The notes under the pieces: generated by a model
What the model saw: only the letters and a program-made list of their open reading frames with translations
Databases searched by the model: none
What the model was told of the DNA's origin: nothing
From: Dipetalonema caudispina
Lineage: Eukaryota; Nematoda; Chromadorea; Rhabditida; Onchocercidae
Length of the DNA: 23,210 bases
Assembly: GCA_013365325.1 (NCBI GenBank)
Contig: JABVXV010000595.1
Coordinates: 1-23,210 of the forward strand
Direction: 5' to 3'
Shown: piece by piece, positions 1-13,300 of the stretch
How positions within the stretch are numbered: position 1 is the stretch's first letter
Layout: every line of letters starts with the position of its first letter
Made by a program: the position numbers and the translations under genes

Positions 1-84
1 GATAAGACTGCTTCGACGCAGAACCTCAGAGAAGAAATTCACGTAGTCACCCGCTAGGATCGAGGTAATAATGATAATTTCCAT
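1..84. CDS. Edge fragment with coding character, strand unresolved
   Basis: The first ~60 bases are clearly richer in G+C than what follows. On the minus strand an ATG at 84 opens a frame running off the window (MEIIIITSILAGDYVNF...). On the plus strand a frame reads DKTASTQNLREEIHVVTR to a TAG at 55-57. In another plus frame, CGAG|GTAATA at about 65 looks like a donor. I recognise none of the peptides. It is probably a terminal exon of a neighbouring gene, either head-on or in tandem with the cotransporter. Confidence 0.3.
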
Positions 85-1255
85 AATATACATCAAGAAT
101 ATTTTTAAAGAAAGAAATATTTTGCCCGATACGTACTAATTCATCTATTTCTTCTCTTTGATAAGTATTTGAACAATTTCGTTCTTTAACATCTCGCTTT
201 TTGATGTTTCTTTTTCTTACCTGGAAACTTTCATATACGATAGTTGAAAGGATGTAAAAAATAGATAAACTTTGGTATATTTATAAAATATGATAATGAC
301 ATATCACATATTTCCATAACTCTTTTTTCGATTATTTCCAATGAAAATAATTTTAGCTCTTGAAATATGAATAGGGAGAAAAATTCCTATGAAAAAAAAT
401 TTAGCACAAATCGGTTTCGACAGCATCGTTGAAAGTCTTCCATTAGAAGAATGAATGAGATCGAAGCGCATTACGTAGAAGGAATGGAAAATTTTGACAA
501 ATTAAAATTACTCAGAGGATTTGCTAGACGACACTGATCGTTGTTTCTCCTTTCAGTATCATACGTTTCTCATCAAATGTCTTTGATAGCTATTACTTAT
601 CACATAGAATATTTAGGAGTAATATTTTGATAGAGAGTATAAAACTTAATCATTTATTTGTTCAATTCTTTTATACTCTTTAATAATACTGAGCAAATCG
701 TTGAACAGTGTTAAGGATGAGGAAAGCTTTTTTTTTTCTCTGTTCCTTTTTTTCATTACTTCCATCATAGTTGATTTTATCCAGTGATCTAGGATCTGCT
801 TAACCTCTGACTCATAGGATCAGAACAAACTTAAAATACAGATTAAAAAAAAAAGCTTTCACAACTTCATCTTTCTTTTTTTGAAATTCGATTTTTCAAA
901 ATTTGCTTTTCAACAATTGAAAATCAAAATGAAATATTGTAAAATACTTTCAACAACTGAAACAGATTTGTTAAAATCCCAGTAAAAAGTCCCAAATTTC
1001 GTAAGAAAATTATAGTGAAATAAGAGGTTTCAATAGAGTATGAAAAACACAAATATCAAATCACTCGCATTTACAAGATTTGATATTATTACTATTGTTA
1101 AATTTTAATTTCTTTAACTGACTAGAAGTCAAAATTTTATAACACACAAAAAAAAAGAACCTTTAAAAAGAATTTAAAATTAAAGGCGAATGGGTCTAAA
1201 ACTTTATAAAAGGTAAATATGGGGATGTTGAAATATCATCATACATCACAATAAG
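85..1255. other. 3' flank of the cotransporter gene, no gene seen
   Basis: A+T-rich sequence downstream of the stop codon. No open frame with coding character or splice pairing was seen. The 3' UTR must start here. No AATAAA lies within the first few hundred bases on the minus strand; an ATTAAA (plus-strand 1104-1109) about 150 nt past the stop is the best polyadenylation-signal candidate I can see, and it is weak. Confidence 0.6.
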
Positions 1256-1391
1256 TTATGAATAAAATGTGAGGACAGATGTTTGATTGCCACGAATCAT
1301 CAATGTCGGGGGTAAATCTCGTGTCATCATATCCAACCATGCCATGTATAAAGAACTGCTCACAAAGCCAAATCGTGGTACTGGCAATGTT
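1256..1391 (-). CDS. nkcc-1: Exon 28 (residues 1316-1360): C-terminus and stop
   Basis: [20 protein letters not shown], then [20 protein letters not shown] and YS-TAA. The ending [12 protein letters not shown] is the classic SLC12 Na+-coupled C-terminus, so the 3' end of the coding region is certain. Acceptor CTTGCAG. Confidence 0.98.
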
Positions 1392-4300
1392 CTGCAAGAT
1401 ACAGCCCATCATTTCATTGCTTAAAATTTGGAAACAAAAAAAAAAAAAAGATATAAAGAATTTTTTTTTAGGAAACAAACTTTGAAAGGTACTTGAAAAC
1501 AAAAAAAAATTATCGATTAATTTTCTGGAAGTTTACCACAGTTCAATGAAAAATATTCATTTTTTGAAATTTTGAAGATGAAAAACAATCTATTTTAGAT
1601 TGTAAAACTTACAAAACGATGAGGTCAGATTTCGAAGATAATTCGTGAAGTAACTCGGAGCATCTCAGATGTCGATTAGTCCTATGCTTTTGAGCCTCTA
1701 ATTCCGATCGTGTAATCAAACCCGGTTGAAAATCATCATCCTCACAAATAAACGGTTTGATAAGATCAGAAAATGTTTCAGTCCTAAAATTTATTTCTTA
1801 CCATTCATTTTCAAAAAAAAGAAAAGAAGTTAAAATCAAAAAAAAATTCAATATCGATAAGAAATTTGAGGTGAAAAATTATTAAATAATGTTCCGCACG
1901 GATTAAATTGAAAGTTTGAGTGTTAGGTATAATCTTGTAATAGAAGGAAAAAGATAAATGTAAATTATTGAATATAATTAATTCGAAAATTATGGTGAAA
2001 AAAGTTAAAAGTGGAAATATTAGGAAGGAAAACCCACGTTTGTACATTAGGCTTCCTACCAATATCCGGTATCACGGAAACATCGGAGAAGTCGATCCGG
2101 AATTTTGTTAATAATGCTGCCATACTCCTTTGTTCCTGTTCCATCAGTGTTGGTGATGTAGAAATGGTGAAGACGCGCAGTCGTGCATTCTAAATTGAAA
2201 AATGCAAATTGTATTCTACAGTATCCTACAAATATCACAGAATAACAATGATGAAAGTTTTCAACTTTTGTAAATTGAAGAAAAATAATTTGCATCTCAA
2301 AATTACCACTTTTTTATTGCCTAAATAATGATTAACATACCTCCAGGTAACTTTTTGGTAATGTTAACAGATGTGGAACAAGAAGTGTTAAGCCACCATC
2401 ATCATATAACCACCAGACATCAATTACAGCACCTTTAATTTTACGATGAAAACGACAAATCGACGCCACAAGTTCACGTTGCGCCGCAGTTGGACGATGT
2501 GACCTGAAATGGAAGGATACAAAAACAAAACTTAGATAATAAACGGATTAAATGAAATAAACAAATATAACTGACAATGCAAAATACAAATAGACAATTG
2601 CTAACAAAGCAACTGTGATAAAACCAATCACTACAACTATATTTACTGCAGGTTTTTTGAAGATCAATAATAGCACAATTTGATCAATCGAAATCATCAG
2701 AGCTTCCATTCATATCAGTTATAAATCAGATAGGAGTGATAATTTTTAAAAATCAGAAATTGCTCTCTATCATTGGGTTTTGTATAAAAAAGTAGCTCTT
2801 TTAAATCACCTGAATAGTTTATTTATTCACGTGATTTTAAAAAATTAATCTTCTTCGAATTTGAAAATTAAAATTTGATAGATCTATTAAGAACAAAGCT
2901 TGCATGCGTGAAAAAAAAAAGGAAATTTCATAGCTATATAATTTAATAACAACAACCACAAAAGAACAAATTACATTGAAAGTTAATAAAATTGCAACAC
3001 ACCCATCACTATTCACATTGTTCACATAGCCGTTTTTCTGTACCCTATGTCGTTTGAATTCAGGTCACTGTTTTTTTTTTTTCTTTTCTTTTAAATAACA
3101 ATTTTTGCTTATCTTTAAAGAAATTCAATTATGATCTAAACTCCATAAATGAAAAGATACATCCGAAGCATACGTTTGTTTTGGTAACTAAATATTTGTG
3201 AGCATTTCGACTAATATATTACGACCTGATATTAATAATATTTCAGTCTATATCCCCATGAATTTAATCGTCTTTAACTTTTCACGCAAATAATACTTTT
3301 TTCCGGTGATAGTCAAAACTACATTTCTTATTTCCGATATTGCTAATCTAATGTCATTGCTTGTTTGTATCTATATTTCATCCAAGATTTTAAAATTATC
3401 ATTTCAAAATAATGAATTTGCTAAAAATTACCGTCGAAAACTGTCATGCAATGAATGTCGCCTGGGTTGTTCGGATACTTCAAGTACCTGAAAAGTCAAA
3501 TATATTAAGTACGTTTATTAAAACTATTACTCTGAAATTCAAACTAATGAATCTTTTTCCACTATTAAATTTAGTCTTCCAGCAAAATTCGAGATAGAAA
3601 ATTCTCTGTTTATAGCAACTGCTAAAATTTACCTTTTCCTCATTAAAAATTCTCCACAATGTGGTGAATCAATTCCTCTTGGAAGAAAAATTTGAGAAAC
3701 GTTATGGAAAATACGAATTATCAACAATTATACAATTTTATAATATATATTCTAATTTATATCAACGAATTAATGTTAAACTATAAATTAATTGGTGCAG
3801 TTCTCAGTGTATTAGCTAAAATAATGGAAAATCAATAATAGAGAAGATGTCCGGCCGGATTCAGGATTATCGCTATGCTACTATTCTATTACTACCAATT
3901 CCTGCAGTTACCGATAAAATCAATGTCCTTTTCCAGATAAACATACGTTAAATATACCTTTTAATATTGGGGTTTTCGGATAATCCAAGGAATACTAACA
4001 GCTTAAGCTACCACAGCAGTATAACTCTCCTAAATGCTACGATATATTTAAGTGTTCCGCCGTGTACAGTAAACAAATAAGCATGAAATAAATAAATAGT
4101 AAAATTATTGCATAAGCAGTTAAATAAATTAAGAAGTAAATTAATTATAAATAACATTAGAAAAAATATTAACTGCAAAATATGCAAAATTAAAAAAAAA
4201 AAAAGTGTGTCTTTCTTTAAACAATGCCCAGTATCAGATGTATTCAGGTTATAAACACGGAATGAAATCGACATAATCAAGCGACGAATAAATAATACGT

Positions 4301-7300
4301 TAATAATACAAAAATAAAAAAAAAAAAATAAAAAAAACGTTAATGTTAATAAAACGGATGTGAGAAAGCGGACGGACCTTATCGTTATCAATAACATTAT
4401 CATCACCATCATTATTAGCATCATCGTCATTACTATTATTATCACGATTAATGATAGCAATATGACGATGACGATGATTGTGATGATGATTGTGAAACTT
4501 CTTTTCGTATGTTAATAGTTGTTCTTCATCATTGCTATCTTTTGTTAGTCGTGTTTTCTCATCTGAATATTCGTCACCATCCTAGAAAGCACCGAAACCC
4601 AATTTGTTAACAATTTATTTTTTTTGTGCTTATACAAAAATTATGGAAATATTTCAATAAACAAACATAAATTAACAATTTATACATGTTTTATAGCAGA
4701 CGTACACGTATACATGTAAATTAACAGACAATTTGGTTAGATGAAAATCTGCAATGTAGCATTTGTGTAATTGAGTAATTTCAAGAAAATAATTTCCAAT
4801 TTTTAATTGATAATTTTATGTCAAACATTTACTAGTATGAAAGCATTAGCTCACCAAAGCAACCATTGAAATTGAACTCTGGCATTGTGCTGAATTACGA
4901 TGATACTTTGTCTGTTTCTTATGTGTCAAAGGTTAAAAAATTGTAAAGTGCTCTTGGACAGAAGTAAATTGATAAAATTTTGCTATTAAATGAAAAAAAA
5001 GGATAAAGGATTGCTTCGAAATACATATTTTTTTTATTTGATTAAATTTAAATAACACGAAATTTTGTTTACTCTTTTCATTTGCATCCATGCAATTAAT
5101 AATTACTCAATTCCAAAACATTCTTACATTTTTCAAAATATTTTGTAAAAATAATTCGGAATTAAATTTTCAATGTTCAAGATGAAGTAAGATAAAAAAG
5201 GTTCGATATGAGCAATCCTTCGTCAATTTTTCACTCCACTTTTTTAAAATATAATTTCGGGACTTTAAAATTTGATCAAAAATTCAAACCTCTTCCAAAT
5301 CATCGCTAGTATTTTCTATAGTAGGTAAATCAACTTCACCTTCATTTCTTTCTTCATCAAAACATTCCAATGGACAATTCGCCAGATATGAGCCAGTTGC
5401 TAAAATATCAATTGTTCATTAGAAAAATAGGTGAACAATCTAAATTTTTAGGTAAATATTAAAATATTAGTGAAATATGAAATGGTTGCATGCACGAAGG
5501 TTTGAGTGATGTAGACCAAGGAAACAAAAAAAAGAAAAGCACTGAAATATACAAAAAGTGAACAGTTTGCATGATCTAGAAAAATGAAGCGTAAAGTGTG
5601 AAATGAAATGTTTTGCAATTCAAGCATTCAAGAATCCCGAGAAATCCCGAAAGGAAATGAAGGTATGAACAGAAGATAGATAAAACAGATAATGCAATAG
5701 TGACGATGATGTCACATAAATGACCTATCTAAATATCAGAGAATAACAAGACGTTGCTCATTCTCCAGATATGAAGATAGAGTCGAATTACCCGCAAGAT
5801 GCAGAATGTTGCCAAAAAGTAGAGATTCATTAATGGAATCAAAATGTTCTACATTCAAAGCATCGCTTGTATTTGCTGTTGCGAATGTATCCGGATTTGC
5901 GGTACTGACCGCTTTACCGCCTTTTTCACTATCACCTTTTCCTACATCAATGGCTCTTTGCCGATGCAATCGCATCGCTGAAAGAGATTGTATGTATGAA
6001 TCAGTGATTCTGGAATTGCAGCTTTAAAGTGAAGAATTCAGATTCCATTCAGACTTCAGATTCTAATAAAGCATATAATATTTAGTGCATGTTCACGTAC
6101 AATTCAAAGATGATGATCTGATAAGGATTTCCCACGTTTTAAGCTAGCCAGATTTTGATGGCTTAATCGTCTTCTTTTTATATCACTCTTCAGCGATCTT
6201 ATCCGGAAGAATAACTGCCAACAACAAATCATCCATGGAGAAGATATATCAAAGTACGACATTTGATCATAAATGCATGTAACTACTACTATTACTACTA
6301 CTATCAACGCTATCACACACAAAAACATAAAATGACGTATATTTAACTTCAAATTATTAGTTTAATTGAGGCATAATTTTATAAATTGCATTACTGGTTC
6401 TCGTTTGAAATAACACGGAAAAAGTTTCTCCAAATCTGGATTAAATTAGGATGATATCAGACGCATTCTGTATAATGCTTCCTTTCACTAAGATAAATGA
6501 TTATACCACGGATAAGGCTTTATATTAGCCTTTCTGCAAAGTTGAATATGTTGGATGTGGAATTATTTCACTTAGCCTCTCTACTGATAACACTATCAAG
6601 TGATCTTTCCTAATCTATATCATAAAATCCATAAAAGTGCTAACATGCATTGCCATTTTGCTCTTGATCAATGTCCATATTTTGTCCTGAGCCATCTTCA
6701 GCTCTAAAATATTCCAGTTAAATCAATCAATCACTGCTGTATATATAGGTTAATACTTGGCTCAAGGAGAAATACTGTAATTGGTTTAAAAAGTTGATCA
6801 ATAACGTACTTTTTTCCAGTGATTTCATCATTATTTTCTATCGATTTAGTTTCTTGCATATCCAGATTAATCGATCTGTCCCTGAAATTTGATAATCTAA
6901 AAGGAAAGAAAACTCCATCACGTAATTGCTTAATTTCAGTTTTTTATCGTCTCATTTATAAAACTGGTTCTTACATTATCGATTGATCCAATATTTCTTT
7001 GGCCTGGTCCATGTAACTTAACACCAATCCAGCTAATTATTTGGCATATCACTTACTCTGTTTTTGTTGAATTTGAATGGGTGATATCCGGTAAATTGAG
7101 TCGTGCCATATCACCTACATTGTGTCGTTTCATCAGTTCACTGTAATCAAGGCCACTTCGGGAATTTCTCAAGACTGCTACTCCCATCCGGCTTTCGAAA
7201 GCGTCTCTGAACAGTTAAAAAAATTTTTTTCTAGCAAAATTTTTTAATTATCTTTGTTTGTGGATTTCTTCTAGCATATTTACTGAATTCATTTTCCCGT

Positions 7301-10300
7301 TCCCAAAAGTACAATAGTACTATTTATGATTTAGGTAGTTTCATTCCAATATTGATAACGCTTATTATCACTAATCTTAATTATCTTAATCACTTGATAA
7401 TTTAACCCATTAATTTATAGTGAAATTTATAATGGAAATAAAAACAAATTAGATGCACGAATGCGTCAAGTACAGAATCCCATGAATACAGTAGTATTAT
7501 ATTAGAATGATAAAAACACAACTAACTGAATGACTCCAAAATAATCATTGATTTCACTCAGTCCTTCTACACCACGATCAGCCCAATTTCTTTTGAAACC
7601 AGTGATCAAAATATTCGGTTTCAGTTTTCCAAGACCGGCAACCTATAGTATTTTTACAGGACTATGATAACAAAACAACAAGATGAGAAATTAATAATTC
7701 ATATCTTTCACTTTCATCAATATTTGTCGCAATTATATGTGTACATAATATGAGTTATATGAAATGTAAATGCAACTCTACCTGAAGTAATGTTTGAGCA
7801 CCAGTACGTAGACTAGGACTAGCTACGGAAACGTAAAATGACTTCACGTGACGCTTCCTGAGCCATTCGTTCATTTGGACATCCAATTTTCTAAGCAGCG
7901 CAAATACCCGATCACATGGCTCATACTAAAATGAGGTATATTTTTTCAACGTATAGTTTACAAGCAAAAATTAAGCGAAACAGAAAAAATTGATTTTACA
8001 ATACCTCGACCTAAATATTATTTGGTGCAAAATAAATAACTCAAACATAAGTGGTCAGTTAGCTTGTTTGATGAATCTTCAGCATTTCTTCCCATATAAA
8101 GTGTTTTTGTGATAACAGTAGTTTTATAAATGAATATTTTGCTTGTGATATATCATATAACGAGGAGATAAGTTGAGATATCCGATACTGCTTGATTCAC
8201 TCAGTCAATCCTTTTCACCTTTCTCGGTCTACCATAGTTAGACAACAATGGATAAAATTCAAAAGTGAAATATATTTCTGTCGCAAATTCGGTAAAACAG
8301 AGAAGTATATCAAGTTATTGCTTACTGTACCAATGCAGCTAGGCTTTGAGGAATTATATGGAGTGGAAATCGTTCGTTAGATTAAAAAAAAAAGTCAAGT
8401 AGTTGAAACAAACAAAATTGAAATCTTCGAGATAATAATTATTTCTATAAAAAAAGAAAAAAGAAAATGAAAGTCATACCGGTACCACAAAACCACAAAT
8501 CATCAAGCTAGATCCTTTAGTGATATTATAAGCAAAATCGACTAGAGATGGTCGTGCTGCCGGATTACCAGCCAATAATAGTACTTGTGGCCGATAATTT
8601 TTTACATGCTCTTCGGTATTGGCTAATTTTTGCATAGCTTGTAGTGCATTCTTGTATGTGTGAGCTTGTGTTGATGATCCCCAATTAACATCTGCCATAA
8701 GATTTAATGAGTGATCGATCAAATCAAAAGATAAAAGTAAATTTATACACAAACTTCCTATCTGACAATGCTAAATTATTCTTATCTAGCAAATTTCTCA
8801 AAAATAGAAAGTTCAATTTTAGAAAGCTCAAAATTTTAATGACATAAATGTTGTTAACATTTAAAGCATAACATGATATATCACGATTTTCTTAGGGAAC
8901 ATTTCGTCATAATTAAAATTTGAAAATAGACAACTTAACAGGTTTAAGATTAAGTTCTCAAAATCGAAACATTAGTTGAATTTGAATTTTAAGAAAAGTT
9001 TGAAATTTAACTCTCATATTCCAAAAGTGAAAAAAATAAAAGGACGAACCAGGTTTACGATAAAGTATATACAAAAATAACATCGCAAAAAAAAAGAATG
9101 TGAGCAATGCCGTCGACCATGAAACAATAAACATAACGCTGATACAAAGCAATGCACCGGTTAATGATATCCACATGTTGTAATATTTAAAAGCTGGTCG
9201 AAAACCTAAATATTTCAAAAAATTCATTATCATATTACTTAAGCTAACCTGATAATAAGTATTGTTCCAAGATAATATTTACTCAATCTCGAACAATTTT
9301 CTAATCTAACCTCTCACCGGAAAATGTAAATGACTCTAAATAATATCTTTTTTTAATAAATGATAATGAAACTATTTGAACTAAAATTTCAAAACCTGGT
9401 GAATCAGCAAATGAAGCATCAAAACATGAATAATTAACGAGTGCATAGGAAGCCAAGAAAAAATTTGAAATTATTGGCGCTATTGCATTCAATTCTCCTG
9501 AAAATACATGAATTCTCACAATAATTTAAACAGAAAAGTTAGAATTCAAATTGAGATTCTCAGTATAATATTGAGAATTTTTTTCATTGGGGAAAAATTT
9601 GATTGAGCATGATGAATTTTAGAGGAATAGTTGAGTACACTCCGAACAAAATGATAAATGATCATTTACAGTAAGAACAATGAGGTTGTAATTTTTATTT
9701 ATCTAAAACAAAATGTGATACTTTACAACTAGGGCACAACAGCACACTATGATTTTCGCATTAAAGTTCAGATCAGTAATTTCCGCAGGTTAAAAGTTCA
9801 ATTTTTGAAGTGATATGTAAAAATGTAAAAATGGAAACCTCCACATAATCGAAACCAAAAGACAAGAAGAAAGTCGAAACGTTAGCAGTCCCGTTAGGAA
9901 AGCCCATTCGCTTGAGTTTTTCGCCAATTTCATTCGTGACCAAAGCTTTTTTCTTTCAAATTTAATTTTTGTGAATTTTCGAAATTAAAACATTAAAGAA
10001 CAGTGTATTTTTCACGAAAAGTTTGCCTTTTTCCATGGAAATGCATCATAAAATTACTGGAATATCGGTTTCTCCTCTGGTAAAACTATCAAATATGTTT
10101 GTGTGCTAGAAATTCAGCAATTACCGATTAGAATCATCACCAAAGCAATTACGAAGCCAAGCACATAGGCTCGTCGTGGTTCTTCATCTTTGCCATAGCC
10201 TCGTGCAAAGAAGCCCACTTTCGGGAAAAGTCGATCTTTGCATACAGCCTGTATTCAATAAAAAGTTTACAACCTGGTGGAATAACAGACAGTACAGGGT

Positions 10301-13300
10301 ATAGGATATCTACGGTATATTAATAACCCTTAAGTCTGATGAAAATTTCACTTCTCAAACTTATTACCTATCTTATCTACTTTTCTAAATGATTTTTGTA
10401 TGAAAGCTAAATCCATAAATTTTTAAGTCAACAAAATGATGAAAAGAAACAAAAAAAAAAGAAAAAAAAGATGTTACCTGAAAAATTTTCGGTGCACTAA
10501 CAAGACTAGCTAAAGCTGAACTTAATGTTGCAGCAAAAATACCAGCTGTAATCAGTGGTCCATAAAAGCTTTCATTTTCCATTACCTGAATATAGTAAAA
10601 AAATTAATGACGCAAATAAACATTTAATCTATAATAAGCAATTAATTTGTAAGAAAAATAAAAATCAAACGGATAAAGAAAATTAATTTGCTAATCTACA
10701 AATTAAATGTTATTATACATAAAATAGAATAACCTGAAAATAATTCATCAAACCGTATGGACATGTATTGTTATGAGCACAATCGGGAATGAAATAGGAA
10801 TTGTTGATAATATACGGTTGTTGGTAACCATCTGCATATCTTACGCAAGTTGATCCGGTTGCAAGTACAACCAATAAATATATAACTGTTGTTACGGCTA
10901 TAGCTAATAATGTTCCTTTTGGTATAGCATTCTGTAACAAATCTAAAACTTCTCACGAAGTTGAAATTTGTCCAATGAAGAAATATGCATGAAAATACAA
11001 ATTGCTATCATAGTATTATGCCTTCGAAATGCTGAAATTTTATCTTCCTAAATTTGTATTCAAAGAATTTATTTTTTATTGCACAACAAATCAATCCATT
11101 TCGTGATGACTCAGTCTTATCGCACTATCGAAAAGTTGAAACAAATTTTTCGACAACATCATAAGATTGAGTGATTGCGGCAGTATTTTACACTATTGGT
11201 GATAAAGTTGATTAAGAGATACCTGAGGATCTGCTAAATCACCACTAATATTTGCACCTGCCATTATTCCTGTCGCCGCAGGAAAATATATAGCAAACAC
11301 CGAAAAAAAACTTTCACCACTTTGAAAATTAGGAAGCATATTTTCGGTCATCGTAGTAACTGCAAAATTGTAATGATTCCATAGAAATAAAACAACAAAA
11401 AATCCAAATGTTTGGTAATATCAGTTTTAGTTCTCATCGATCATATTGCGTAAAACCGAGCAAAAATGAAGGTAGGATGTATATTCAAAAGCATCAAAAT
11501 ACCGTAATTCAGGGAAGCTAAAAATCTAATAACTAAGAGGAATTCAATGAAGTGCATGGAAACATCAGTGTAAATTAATTTAAACTCTGTTTGTAAAAAT
11601 GGTCATTCAGAAATGACCATTTTTACTTCTCTACGATAAATTTCAAAACGATAAGAAATCTCATATTCATCATAAAGATCATATCATTAACTAAGAAGCA
11701 TCATTGAAATAATGCTCATAGATTCAGAAGGCCTATTTAATACGTAATTACTATTATGCACATATTTTTATGCATCGTGAAAACGTATTGCACCAACTGT
11801 TGCCATTTAAAAAGAGTAACAAAACGATGAAACTTACAACTGTAACCCGTAATACCACGATATAATTGATTCTCCGAAACTGGTACAAAAGTCCCGATAA
11901 AGTAATCGATAATAGATAATGTTAAAATAACAAGTAAACCAATTTGCATTTTACTTTCAAAACTTGTCCCAATAAATACAATTGCCATTAATATACAACA
12001 AGAAGCTGCAATATGAAAATATGCAAATAATTTTTGAAAGCACATTTTCTCTTCTTAACTTGTAGATTGACCCATCCTAGTGATACCGTAATGTCAAATT
12101 AAGAGATGATTGATTAATACACTACACCGTAAGAAACAAAATAGCGACTGTCATTTGGGACACTTCACTTTTGAATGGAATCAATGATTAATCAGTAATG
12201 GAAACTTTTCATTTTCTACAAATATGAATCTAAGAAAGCATAAAAGCGCTAAAAGTCACGAAATAAATCGAAAGAATTTTCGAAACTTGAAATAAGCTAT
12301 GGAACTCTGATCCGTATTGTTGACGAAAGACAAATAATAGAATTATTAATCAGAAGATGAATTTTATGAAAAAATTCAAAATGTCTAAGATAGAATGATG
12401 ATATCATTAAATGACATATTTAATTTAAATGAGAATGATGATATCATTAAATGACATATTTAATTTAAATGCCTAGCAATTTCATGTAGTTACAATGAAA
12501 TTTTAAATATTTTCCTTTCAGATTTCAACTACCTTCTTCAATACTATCTCTGATATATGTTGTTCAACTCCATTTTTATGCTTAAAACGGATTCTATAGA
12601 ATGAACGATGAATTCGTGACGTATATTTGTTTCTATGCTAAGTTAGAGCTTAATATCATATTAGCTTAATTTAAATGCAGACAAAAATGACAGAAAAAGT
12701 GACCCAATCAACGAACAATCTTAATAATATTGAAGTAAGTTAGTTTAATACCAAGGCCAATGAGTCGTACATCGTTCATACCACCATCAATAACTGCATA
12801 ATTATTTTCTTTCAGTAAATCTCGTACTGTTTCAGCAAATCCAACGATATACATTGCTGCACCAACTGCATTTGCAACCGAAAATATTAAACCAATGGAA
12901 CCACCAAATTCTGGACCCAATGAACGGCTGATCTGAAATTTAAGTGATAAATTTTAGCCAAATTTATACTCTTACAATAATGATAACTATTGATTGGTTT
13001 TTCAAAAAAAGGTGAATGTTGAAATTATCACATTAATGTTATTCATAAGTCTTGGCTGACATTAAGAGCATCAAAAATAAAATAAATTCATCTGAAATAT
13101 CTCTTGAATCTTACTATAAATTGTGCAAATTTGACATTAAAAGAAAAAAATGGAAACAGAGAAAAAGTGAAGCGATTGATGTCTTAAGATTATATTAGAA
13201 CCAGATCAGAATAAGATTCAAGTGATCGCTCGATTGCTCATTACTCGAATCTAAAGATTTTGCTGTTGGAAAAATTTCACAAATAACTAACCAAGAAATA

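Noticed and set aside
2837..3025. Minus-strand 62-codon frame in intron 24
   Set aside because: Hydrophobic, Phe/Ile/Val-rich; no splice sites giving the phase needed between exons 24 and 25.
3306..3597. Overlapping plus-strand frames near exon 24
   Set aside because: They cover the antisense of exon 24 and intron DNA; low information content.
4008..4460. 150-codon minus-strand open frame
   Set aside because: Very Leu/Ile/Phe-rich low-complexity translation, out of frame with exon 23, which it overlaps, and running through A+T-rich intron 23. Exon 23 in the other frame fits the gene phase.
5806..6027. Plus-strand 73-codon frame
   Set aside because: Antisense of exon 21, which has correct splice sites and phase on the minus strand.
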